DNA of 64,000 bases from Stereocaulon alpinum (lineage: Eukaryota; Ascomycota; Lecanoromycetes; Lecanorales; Stereocaulaceae): the NCBI GenBank assembly GCA_018257865.1, contig JAEUBA010000121.1, positions 1 through 64,000 of the forward strand, given 5' to 3'. Position 1 is the first letter of the stretch, and every line of letters starts with the position of its first letter. The position numbers and the translations under genes were made by a program. Shown here in pieces: positions 8,851 through 19,973 of this stretch. The notes beneath the pieces are model-generated. The model was not told the DNA's origin. It worked only from the letters and a program-made list of their open reading frames with translations, and searched no databases.

Positions 8851-10318
8851 CTATTATAATACCTTAAAGGTAATACTATAGTAGCCCTTTAACCTTAGCT
8901 TAAAGAATATCTTTTAATTTAAGACCCTAATATAATAGAGGATAAGTCCTTAAAGATTATCTTTAATAAAATATATATTAAGAACCTATTAAGGTTCTAC
9001 TTTAAGGATAGTATTAAAGAAAGAAGGCTAAAATATAAGCTTATAAATCTTTAGTAGAAGGGATCTATAATAGAGTATATAATATAGTTTAGAGGAATTA
9101 CCTATTAGCTTAATTAGTTAGAAGATACTTAAGTCGCTATATATTAAAAAGGACTAAAAGATAAGGTTAAGGATAAGCTTACCTATTCTAATAATATTAG
9201 AAACTTTATATAGTTAGTATCTAAAGTCTACTCTATTAATAATAGAATATATAAAAGGAAGATAGAATAGAAGTCTTTAGGTTTAGTTACTAAGTTTAGG
9301 AGAAAAGAAAATATTTTAGCTATAAAAGTAAAATTCTCTAGGAAACCTTATAAGGGAAAGAAGTAAAAGAAGGACTTATCTAATATAAAATATTATAGAT
9401 ACTATAAGATAGAATACTATTAGAATAAGTACCCTTAATAAGAGTAGGTAGCTATAGTAGGGGATATAAACCCTAACTATAATAAATAGGAGTAGCTAGA
9501 ATAACTAGTATAATTAATTAATAAGGAGTATAATTACCTAAGTTAAATAGCTTATTATAATAATTTATACTAAATATACCTTAATAAGAAGGACGGATTA
9601 GGGTAGTACCCCTAAAAGTTAAGATATTAAGTATCTATAGTAAATAGTAAAGAATACTTTAGTAAGGATTAAGTTAATAACCCCTACTAAGAATTATCCT
9701 TAGGAAGCGAGTTAGGAGAACTTATAAAGGGAGAAGCCTTATTAAATAATAAAACCCTTAATAAAATAGAGGCTTTAAGGTTAGATACCTAAAGGACTTA
9801 AAAAGAATTACTAAAATCCTATTAATAACGACTAGAGTATATAGAATAGTAAATAACTAATCTATATAATAAATTAAATAAAGTTAAGGTATACGTACGA
9901 AAAGTTACTATAAATAAACTAATATAAGTATTAATAGCCTCGCTAAGTAATAAATAGGCTAAGAAACTAGTAGAAAATAGCTAATAGTTATTATTAGTTA
10001 CTAAGTTTATAAGTTTTTTTAGAGGTTTATCTATAAGCTTTACCTAATATAAGATTAAAGGACTTATAGAGTTTAAATCTTTAGTAGCTTAAAAGATTTA
10101 AGAGATACTATAAAGGGATAAGTATTTAGACTTAGATAGTCTAGTCTATTAGAAACTCCCTAAAGGATTTAGATTCCTAAAGGACGGAAGTATATTACTA
10201 CTAGACTAACGACTTATTCCGTAGGATTTATAGTTATTAATCTATTATTTAGACGGAGCGGTTAGGAACCTCCTAAAGCGCTAGGAAAAGATCCTACTTA
10301 ATAAGTTCATTAAGGAAG
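8851..10318 (+). pseudogene. A1 Gypsy gag/pol remnant
   Basis: Continues A1 after C2 and is colinear with A2 20256-21720. A degraded CCHC zinc knuckle is visible at about 9,391-9,435: the Cys and His codons read TAT/TAC, and an in-frame TAG replaces Trp. Every frame has dense TAA/TAG stops of the kind produced from CAA, CAG and TGG. Colinearity ends at 10,318 (A2 reads AAGAAAGACC; here AAGGAAG is followed by TGTAAAGCGG), where element F begins. Confidence 0.75.
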
Positions 10319-10729
10319 TGTAAAGCGGAAGGCGAATGTTAGTACTAGGCCTAGTATACTTAGTAGGTTTCTAGTATATTAGGCGAAGTTCCTAGTACGC
10401 TTAGTAAGCGGGCTTAGCTAGGGACTTAAAGAATCGCGTATACCTTAAATTCCTTCTTACCTCCTTAGTTATTAGCTCTACTAGTAATCTATAAATTATA
10501 CTTATACTTACTTATCTATTAAACCTATAATAGTAATTATATACCTAGCCGCTACGTAGCTCTATATAAAAGAGGACTTACTACCTTATAATTCTAATAA
10601 CTCCGTTCGCACGGAGCTACTTAGTTAGTAATAGTAAGTATAACCTAGGAGTCCCCTATTAACCTATAAAGTCGTAGTATTATACTATAGGAAAGTACTA
10701 CTAATATTATAACCTTATAAAAAGAGGTT
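10319..10729 (+). mobile_element. Gypsy element F, presumed 5' LTR and leader
   Basis: Starts TGTAAAGCGG at the point where A1 is interrupted. It contains a TATA-like box (CTATATAAAAGAGG, about 10,562) followed by a perfect 6 bp stem hairpin CTCCGT-TCGC-ACGGAG at 10601-10616. This could be the LTR promoter and R region. The 3' LTR is not in the window, so the LTR/leader boundary cannot be fixed. The segment ends at the 14 bp duplication TATAAAAAGAGGTT (10716-10729) that flanks LINE D1. Confidence 0.5.
10601..10616 (+). other. Perfect hairpin in F leader
   Basis: CTCCGT and ACGGAG flank a TCGC loop, about 35 bp after a TATA-like sequence. It could be an RNA stem in the LTR transcript, but no function can be shown. 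It has no CpA/TpG, so RIP would not have altered it. Confidence 0.5.
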
Positions 10730-13700
10730 GATTAATTGATTGATTGATTTATACGCCTATTCTAGTATCTATATATACTAATAAGGGTGTTCTCTTATAT
10801 TATTAGGAAATCTAGGGGGGTTAAAGGCCCTCTAGACGTAAAAGAAACCTTTCTAAAGTCGCCCCTTCTAGCTAAAAACTTTCGCTTATTAGCTTACTTA
10901 TCGTTCTACTCCGCCTATCTAACCTTACTACTAGGCTCTATAACACCGGTAATAATAATCTCCGTTACCCTAATAAACCCTATAATACTCTAGTAGCTCC
11001 GCCGCCTTTAGCTTCTACTTATACTTAGGCTTCTTTATCTTTAGGGTTTTTATTACTAGTTCTACTCTAATAGGGAGTTTAGATTAGGAGAGCTATTCCC
11101 TAGTAAGTTAATATTATATTAGGAATCCTAACCTAACTAGCTATCTTACAGCCGCTCTTATACTAGTAACCTCAGCTAATATAGTCCTAATATTATAAGT
11201 CTCTACCTCTTTAATAAGCTCCCTTTAAGTATCGCTAAGCTTTAGGTAGTATAGGAGAATATACTTTATATCCTAATTCCTCTATCTATAACTATAGTAG
11301 GCACTGCGGACCCCTAGTACTTTCGCCTTATAAAGGAAGTAGTTAAACCTATTCTTCCTACTTTAGAGTTAGACTACTATTAAGCTTTCTGCCTTCCTAA
11401 GCTTTAGGTAGTAGTTATACCTTTCTCTAAATAACAGTTTATTCTATATAGGTATATAAAAGTACTTAGGGATAGTATCCTTATATACCTCCTACCGTTT
11501 AATCTACTTTATTATTACCTAGCCTTATATCTTTTTAGCTAGGATACCTACGTCTTAATACTCCTTAATATCTGTTTTTAGGTTATACTAATATACCTTC
11601 CTCCTTATCGCTGTTACTACTTAATTCTAATCCTTCGCCTTAAGCTCCTATAGGGCCTATTCTTCCTTTTTTAGTAATAGGGTTAGGCGTATTAGGCGCG
11701 CCCTTCCTCTCCTTCCCTATAGTCTCCTACGGATTAAGCGGTTACCTTTAATTATTAAGGGGTATACTCCCCTCAGTACCTAGTATCTTATAACTAAGGT
11801 ATCTAGATAGGTTTAGATAGGTATAATAACTACTTCCGCTTCTAAGACCTAAACTAGTATTACCTTATATACTCTAAGTACTATCTATAAGCAGTCGTTC
11901 TATATTATCGCGAGCGTCTTAATATACTTTTCTACGGCTCCCCGCCCCTTAGTAGGGGTATACTATATTAGAGTAGCGAATATAAGTATAGGCCTTACCG
12001 CTATACTATATACCTTCCTATACTTCTTAAATATAGCTCCCTAAGTTAATCCTGCTAGGCACTTAATCGCTTAGGCTTAAGTAGCAGCCTTTACCTTCAC
12101 CTACGCTATATATAGGCCCTAGCGGAGTTTAGTATCAATATATAGCCCTAGGACCCTAATACTCGCTTCTAACTTAACCTCTATATTACTAAATTATACC
12201 GTCTCCTTTATATTAAACCTTTTAGGGGCGTGCGATAGATATACTAGTTTATACTTCTAGGGCGCGAATATCGCCCTATATATTTTCGCCTACGTTTAGT
12301 AGAGCTTATAGGCCTATTCTAGCTACCTATAGTTCGTTTCCGTTATCTTACTATATACCAGCAGGTATATGTTATCTACGAATCCTCCTACCTATACTAA
12401 GATCTTTACCTTTAAGTATACTTTAATTAGTAGCGTATTAAAGAAGAGGAATAGGATTAGTAATATTAGTAATCCTTATAGGATCCCTATTTCTACCGCC
12501 TTAACTAGACTAGTCCTACCCCCTAGGGTTATTAATATCGCTCTATCCTTAAGGAAGCTTATAGTCTACCGGATAATCCCCTTAGGGATTCCTTTTATCC
12601 TTAAGTTATAAAGTAGCCTTTTATAGGATATATTATTAAATACTCCTACTATATTTAGTAATAGTAAACTCGCTATATTATCCTTACCTTAGTTCTATAT
12701 TATATAGATTAAGTCTATAATAGTCTCTAGGGCTATTTCTATTAAATATCTCTTCCTACCTCCTATCTAGTATTCTAGGAGTAGGTAATTTACTTTAGCT
12801 ATTCCGTTAAGTTATTTTACTATTACTATCTCTAATACTTTCCTAAGTATATCTAGTAGTATAATAGGTTAATAGGCCTTAGGCTTAGAGTAATTAGTCT
12901 TCTTTAGCTTCTTTAGTATTACTATATTCGCTTCGCAGAACTTCTTTAGGTAGTATCTATAATCTAAGCACGCTTAAAATACCCTTTAAAAGGTCTCCCC
13001 TATTTCTATATATACCGCTCTTAGGAACCTATTTAGGATCCCTAAAATCCTTAGGGCCTTATCTACTACTAGGTGCTAGATTATATCCCTTACCTCCTTT
13101 ATAGTAATCTCGCTATCTATTATAATAGGCTCTAAGTAATTAGCCCCCTTAATATCCGTTAGGTCTACTAAGGGTAAGAGCGGGAAGAGGACCCTCCTTA
13201 AGGCCTCTACCTTCCCTTTAAAGTCTATCGCTTTATTCCTATTCCCGTCTTTAATAGCTGGGAATTATAGTAGCTCTTTAGGGCGTATACTTCTCTCCCT
13301 TCCCTACTTAGTAAGTTACTATACTCCTTCTAGCCTTAGCGATACTCTATAGACCCCCTTTTAGAAAGCTATTATCCTAGTCTTTTATAGGATAGTAACC
13401 TTTTTCCTTTTAGTCTAGTAGAGAGCCTCCTTAGTCTATATATTTCTACTATAGTAGTAGGCCTTAAGCGCTGCCTATAACGCCTTAGTAACTCTTATAT
13501 ACGCCCCGTTTTAGTATAGTTTAGCTCCGGCGTAGGGTTCCTTAAATAGGATAGTATTCTCTACTACCTCCTATAGCGCAGCTATAAGCTTATTAATATA
13601 TAGGTTAATCGCTTCCTCTAAGTCTAATAAGTATCTACCTATAACCCTATTTAGGATCCTTATATATTTCTAGATCTCCTCGTTAGTCGCCTCTATCTCT

Positions 13701-16171
13701 ATCCTTTTCTAAGCTCTCTTCTAGTATACCTAGCGCTCGCTTTAGGTCTATTCTAGCTCTATTATAATTAGTATATAATCTAATCTTATATTAAGGTCTT
13801 CTCTTACTCTATACTTCGCTATCGTATTATACGCGCCTTCGGTTAGGAATATAAGGTCGATAGCGCTCTCTAAGCCCCTACTTTACTATATAACTAACTT
13901 CTCTAGTAGTCTAAGGACTATCCCCTTCTCTCCTACTACTTCTAGTAGCCTATCTGCTATTATATAGTATATAGCTCGTCTTAGGTTATTCTATTAGGGG
14001 TAGTATAGGTTAAAATCCCCTACTATAATATATTCGCCTTCGCTTTCTAAGGCCTCCTTTAACCTTAGGATAGTTATAGGGCTATCTACTAATATATAGC
14101 TTATTAGCGAAGGGTTATAGATATTATATACCTATACCCTCTCTACTATTAGCTCCTTAGTGTTTTCGTCCTTAATATTAGTATTATTTTAGGTTCTCTT
14201 AGTCTAAATCTATAATAAGTATAAGTCGCCCTCCTAGTACTCTACCCCCTAGTCGTTAGGATCTATCCTTTTATTTATGTAGAAGTACGTTTTAGCCTCT
14301 AGGTCTCCCCTATAGGCTAGGTAGAACCTACTTATACTTATATTATATAAGGTTCTATTTATTAGGTTATGTACTAGCTCTTAAATCGCTAATACGTCTA
14401 TATCTTTTATATCTTTATTTTTAAGAAGTAGTGCTATTACTGTATCCTTCTTCCTCTATATATTATACTATAGTATTTTTAGGTAGGGTATATTCCTTAT
14501 TAGGTAAGGGCCGCTTAGATATTCTCCTATATTTAGGTAGTCTTAGTAGTCTTTACTACTCCTAAAGTCTACTTAAGGGTATTCGTTAGACTAATCCTCT
14601 CTATAAATAGGGGCCGTTACCCTTATTCTACTTTAAAGAGGGTTATTAGTTATCCCCTCTTTACTACCTCCCTAGTTCCTTTCTAGGGCTTATCTATTAT
14701 ATCCTCTAAGACCTTCCTCTTCCCTTTAGAGATTACTTTATACTACCCTTCTAAGCTAGTCCTTTTTAGTATCGCTAGTATAGGCCTTACTAAGTATTAC
14801 TTTAGGGTCTCTTTAAAGTATTTTAGCTTATACTTAATTCTCTACCTAGCCTTAGTATTCTCCTTCTATTAGATTAAGTAGGTTTTACTCTATACTAGGT
14901 ACTCCCCTTTATATACTACGTACTTAGGCTTACTACTAGCTCTTTCTATATAATTATTAGTTATATAGTTTTAGGCGTATATCCTATAGTAGGTAGGGTA
15001 TTTATACGCCTTAGTAATATATCTATACCTATAGTAGTTAAAGTACTACTTAGGGGTAGCTTCTCTCTCTTAGTAATTATAGAAGAGGAGGCTATTCTCT
15101 ACTACTATCCCCTCTATAATAAGCCGGTTCGCCGCCTCTAGGCTTAGGACCTTAATTATTAGTATAGAGAATCTCTTCTCCCTCCTAAGTATATCTAGCT
15201 TCGATATAAATATAGGCTATTTAGCCTTTATTATCTCTAACTCTAAGTAGAGCTTCCTATTATTTTTTCTTAGGGTTTTAAAGATCCCCTATTAGTCCTT
15301 TATATCTATTATCTTTTCTACTCTATAGATCGCTACTATTACTATCTTTTAAAGAACTCTTACTAATCTATAGAGTCTCCTTACCTATTTATTATCCTTT
15401 TCTAATTCCTCCCTAGCCTTTACTAAAGCTATTTAGAGAATAATATCCCCCCCTATAGTCCTCCTTACTATAATAATCTCCCCAGCTACTCCCTCTACTC
15501 CCCTAAATATTTATATTAGTTAGGGAAGAGTTATTATAGCTATCTATATCTTTTCGCTAGTATTATTAATCCTAACCGTTACCTACTTCGCTTTCTTAAT
15601 ATCTTCTGCCCTAGGTATAGCTAGGTAGATAGTATTTTAGCCCCTTTAGGCTATATAGGCTATATCCGCCTAGCTATTATTTACCCTTCTAGTTAGGTAG
15701 TCTTTACGCGTTAGTTAGCTATAGTACTCCTTTATAGCGTATCTTTTAGTAGTATTCTCTTATATATACTCCGTAATCCTTTTTACTATATTCTAGAAGA
15801 AGCCCTATATAGTCTTATTTATATTTATCTATAGTATCCCCTAGACCTTCTCTATAAACTCTAGTAGCGCCTATTCTATAGCCTTTATATACTATATTCT
15901 TTCTTTAATTCTTTCCCTACCTTAAGAGCCCTATAGACTTTTAGTAGGTTTCTACTATTATTACTATCGCTTTATTATCGCGTTAGGACGCGTTCCTTAT
16001 CTACCTTTACTACTAATACCTCCCTTCTCTCCTCTCCCCCTATCTTATATTATTTTGCTAGGTTCGTAACCTAGTGTAATCGCTCGTCTAGCCTAGTAGG
16101 CCTGCTCGCCCGTCGTGCTCGTTGTCGTCGCTATTAGATCTAGTACTATAGGTCTCTTATCCTTAAGTTCC
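10730..16171 (-). mobile_element. Tad-like LINE D1, full or near full length
   Basis: 5,442 bp non-LTR retrotransposon on the minus strand, flanked by a 14 bp duplication TATAAAAAGAGGTT (10716-10729 and 16172-16185). The 3' end is a tetranucleotide tail (minus strand AATCAATCAATC) rather than poly(A). Minus-strand order from right to left: an ORF1/gag-like region (about 16.0-14.9 kb), an apurinic-type endonuclease, then reverse transcriptase. The endonuclease is shown by peptide DIDVLAI about 14,400 (plus strand AATCGCTAATACGTCTATATC). The RT catalytic block reads GGFVDNIYLLVYSK at 12344-12385 on the minus strand, and downstream coding resembles the Tad-type segment with Trp-Ala-Lys and Phe-Ala-Pro. 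All frames are full of RIP stops. The second copy, D2, is described separately. Confidence 0.8.
12371..12382 (-). pseudogene. D1 reverse transcriptase catalytic motif (FVDN)
   Basis: Minus-strand TTC-GTA-GAT-AAC encodes Phe-Val-Asp-Asn, where active LINE reverse transcriptases have [FY]-x-Asp-Asp. The second Asp-to-Asn change is GAC to AAC after a T, a TpG-to-TpA change expected from RIP. This removes a metal-binding residue. The equivalent site in D2 (46931-46942) reads Phe-Ile-Asp-Asn. Confidence 0.75.
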
Positions 16172-16185
16172 TATAAAAAGAGGTT

Positions 16186-18398
16186 ATTAACCCTAAAGAA
16201 GCTATTAATATAGGAGGTACGTCCTTTAGCTATACTACTAGTAAGGGTAGTAATTAAAATAATAATATACCTCTAGTCTTTATACTAGTAAGCGAAGACC
16301 CCCGCTTAATAAGTCTAACTTAAAAGTAATATTATTAATTTATACTACTTAAGGCTAAGAAGTAGGTAGCTATTGAAAAGCTTAAACTCGCCGAATTTAA
16401 ATATATATAAGGGTATTATTATAAGTATAGCGATAACTACTACTATAATATATCTTATAAGCGAGTAAGCGTTACTAAGGTACCTAAGATATAGTACCTT
16501 ACCTACTATAACTTAGTAATTATATTTATTTAAGACTATAAGGATTATATCGCCTCAGCCCCTTATAATAACTTTTATATAGATAAGGAAAAGACTCGCT
16601 AGTCCTTCGCCTTTCTAGTAGATATAAAGAGGTAGACTTAGAGAAATATAAGAGATACTATACTACGTAGTACTAGTAAACCTATATAGAAGGAGTATAC
16701 TAACTAGTACTTAAATTAAGTTTATAACCTAGTAGTTAGGTCTTATAATATAAATCGCCAGCTAGCTAGGGCGACTATAAGAGATATATAGATAATTACG
16801 AACTTTAATAATTACCTTATAGCCCTATAGGTATAGAGGGATCGCCCTATAGAAGACTAAGAACGTATAGAGACCCTATATAATAGAGTAGTTAAGAAGA
16901 TTACTTTAGAAGCTATAAAAGATATACTCTAACCTACTATCTATATCTCGCTACTACTATAGTACTAAGGTATTAAGTAGAGGTTACAAAAACTAAAGGA
17001 GCTACCTTTAATTAATAGGGCCTATACTAAGGAGAAGCTTAGTAAGTATAGTTAGCTACGTATAAGACTTAGGACCTCTTATATAAAGGAGGATAATAAG
17101 AGATTATCCTCTTTAGTATTATAAGGCCGTAGGTCTACGCGAATTAAATATAAAGGCGGCGACTTAATTAGTAAGTATAAGAAACCCCTCGCTAAGATTT
17201 AGTATTATAAGTATAGGTAGTTTAGCTACTTTAAAGGCTTATTAGATTACCTAAAGTATATTACTAGTAATAAATCGCGTAACTTAGGTAGCGAAAAGGG
17301 AAAAGCTAAGACCTAATACTTACTACTAAAGTATTAGGGTTACTACCTAATAAGCGGAAACCTTACGCTTTAGTATTATAAAGAGAAATTACTACGCTGC
17401 TAAGTAGACGTAATATTACTACCCTAGTAGATATTAGGGGTAAGGAGAACTTTATCTTATAGTCCTTAATTAAAGGCGCGTAGATACCGAAGCCTAATTA
17501 GGCCCTAGCTATAGTACGTGCTATTAATAGGTACTAAATACCGTTATACGGTATATATACGTTAAACCTTAGTCTCGTAGATAGTACTAAACGGAAGTAG
17601 GAGAGAACCTTAAAGGTATATACTATAGAGATATAAGGATATAACCTTATTCTTAGTTACCCCTAGATCTATAATATTAATCCTAATATCTATTAGCGCG
17701 AGTAGTTCTAAACGTACTATAATAAGCCTAGGACGTAGGCGAATATTATACTTATTAATATAAAGCAGTTTACTTTATTAGCTAATATAGTAATTATATA
17801 TAGGAAAGGGGAAGTATTTATTATAATCCTATATAAGACTCTACTAGTAAGTAATAATAGTTATAATAGAGCCGTATAGTATAGAGCTACGTAGTTAGAT
17901 AAGCCTAGCGTACTAAATAAGCTAGTAGGCTTAAAAGAGGTCTTTTTAGAGGAACTATCTAATAGCCTTAATACGCACGAATAAGTTAAGTACCTAATAG
18001 ACTTACTACCTAGTAAGCTACTAAAAAGTAGGCCGATTTATAATATATTATATAATAAACTCGCGGCGATTAGGGACTACCTAAGTACTACGCTTAAGAA
18101 GAAGTAGATTCGTCTCTTAAGTAGCCTAATAGGCTCGCTAGTATTATTTATAAGGAAAGTAGATAGCTCCTTATAGCTTTATATTAACTATAGAGGGCTT
18201 AACGAGGTAACTATTAAGAATAACTACTTATTACTATTACTCTTAGAAACCCTAGAGAGGTTTATAGGTACTAAGTACTTTACTAAGATTAATATTCGCA
18301 ATACGTATTATAGGATATAGGTATATAAAGGAGATAAGTAGAAAACCTCCTTCTAGACTCGCTATAGCTAGTTTAAGTACTAAGTAATACCTTTCGGC
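16186..18398 (+). pseudogene. Gypsy F gag-protease-RT remnant
   Basis: Resumes the F sequence after LINE D1. The 16.2-17.35 kb part is gag-like, rich in Lys/Arg/Tyr codons with many TAG/TAA. Around 17,430-17,900 lies the protease-like region. From about 18,090 the RT N-terminal part is readable (peptides WRLCINYRGLN-like near 18,170, then a block ending IPFG at 18,387-18,398). The solo LTR interrupts RT exactly after IPFG. There is no intact frame. Confidence 0.65.
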
Positions 18399-18755
18399 TG
18401 TTACGGGTAACCCCGTAAGGTTACGGGTAAGGCACGTGATAGGGTTAATAGGTAAAGAACTATTAGGAAAGGACCTAGTAATATAAGTAATCTAGGGTAT
18501 ATCAGGTAGATCATAGAGTGATATAGTAGATATAGGGTTAGATTACTTGGATTAGGCTAGGGCTTAGTATAATTAAGGTAAATATATAAGGAAGGGTTTT
18601 CCTTTAGCAGAATATTTTCTTATCTCCTTATATTTAACTTATATAATAGAGAGAAGTCTTAGCTGAAGATAATTTAACGACTATCTATCTCTATTACCTT
18701 CTAGTACTTAATACACTGTGTGATTTACCTATAGGAGTTAAACCACCCCGTTATA
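18399..18755 (+). repeat. Solo family-A LTR inserted in F
   Basis: 357 bp from TGTTACGGG to CCCGTTATA with a five-base duplication TCGGC (18394-18398) and TCAGC (18756-18760); the single difference is G to A. No internal element sequence is attached, so it formed by LTR-LTR recombination. It keeps many CpA/TpG sites (GGCACGTGATAG, ACACTGTGTG) that are TpA in the other family-A LTRs. Confidence 0.9.
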
Positions 18756-18760
18756 TCAGC

Positions 18761-19616
18761 CTTATAAATACCCCCGTAACCTTCTAGTCGTATATTAATA
18801 AAGTACTTAAGCTATGTATTAATATATACTACGTAGTCTATCTAGACGACGTGCTAATCTACTTAGAAATAGAAGAGCTGTATTAGGAGTATATGTAAAA
18901 GGTACTACGTACTTTACTAGAGTATTAGCTCTATATAAAGTTACTAAAGTATACGTTTAATTATAGTAAGGTTACCTTTTTAGGATTTATAGTAACCCTA
19001 CGTAGTATCTAAATAGAGTAGTTATATATTAATATAGTTACTAAGTAGCTAGAACTAAGGTCTATAAAAGACGTATTAGTCTTCCTTAGCTTCGTAGGCT
19101 TTTATTAGCGATTTATAAAAGGCTTCTTATAGATTATAGCGCCTTTAACTAACCTAACCTAAGGAAGTAAGAAGGGCGAAGTTAAGTAACCCTTTATATT
19201 TAATAATATTATATACGAGGCGTTTTAAATACTTAAGTAAGTATTTACTACCGTATCTACCCTAGAATACTATAACTAGGAGTAAGCGCTTAGAATAGAA
19301 ACTAATACTTCTAAAGTAGGTATAAGTAGAGTACTTAGCTAGCTAGGTAAGGATAAGTAGTAGTATCCTATTATATTCTTTAGCTATAAATTTAAAGGAG
19401 TAGAGATACGCTAGGATACGTATAATAAAGAATTATATACGATTATACTAAGATTTAAGTACTAGAGGTACTACTTATAAGGTAGTAAGCACCTAATCCG
19501 TATAATTACTAATTATAATAACCTTCGTTACTTTATAACTACGAAGGAGCTTAATACGAAGTAGATTCGCTAGGCTGAGAAGTTAGCTGCGTTTAACTTT
19601 ATAATTAAATACCGTA
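18761..19616 (+). pseudogene. Gypsy F RT-RNase H remnant
   Basis: Resumes RT directly after the solo LTR; across the junction the reading is PFGLxNTPxTF. The catalytic motif Tyr-Leu-Asp-Asp is intact in codons at 18839-18850 (TAT-CTA-GAC-GAC). RNase H follows (about 19,230-19,600, with DTYNKELYTI-like and NLRYFITTKEL-like stretches). Coding stops at the A2 5' LTR, within the FNFxIKYR block. The integrase is absent from the window, and the model given under findings places it past the right edge. Confidence 0.75.
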
Positions 19617-19973
19617 TATTACGGGTAACCCCGTAAGGTTACGGGTAAGGTATATAATAGGGTTAATAGGTAAAGGACTATTAGGAGAGGACTTAGTAAT
19701 ATAAGTAATCTAGGGTATATTAGGTAGATTATAGAGTAATATAGTAGATATAGGGTTAGATTACTTAGATTAGGCTAAAGCTTAGTATAATTAAGGTAAA
19801 TATATAAGGAAGGGTTTTCCTTTAATAGAATATTTTCTTATCTCCTTATATTTAACTTATATAATAGAGAGGAGTTTTAGCTAAAGATAATTTAATAACT
19901 ATCTATCTCTATTACCTTCTAGTACTTAGTATACTATATAATTTACTTATAAGAGTTAAACTACCCTATTATA
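19617..19973 (+). repeat. 5' LTR of Gypsy element A2
   Basis: 357 bp, TATTACGGG to CTATTATA, the same length as the solo LTR but fully RIP-mutated. The flanking CCGTA (19612-19616) is the candidate target duplication; the other side is not in the window. The 40 bp internal repeat is present in reduced form. Confidence 0.85.

Noticed and set aside
10787..10993. 68-codon plus-strand frame
   Set aside because: Antisense to the 3' part of LINE D1 and without any domain. Chance frame.
12369..12611. 80-codon plus-strand frame
   Set aside because: Antisense to the RT of LINE D1; the real coding is on the minus strand.
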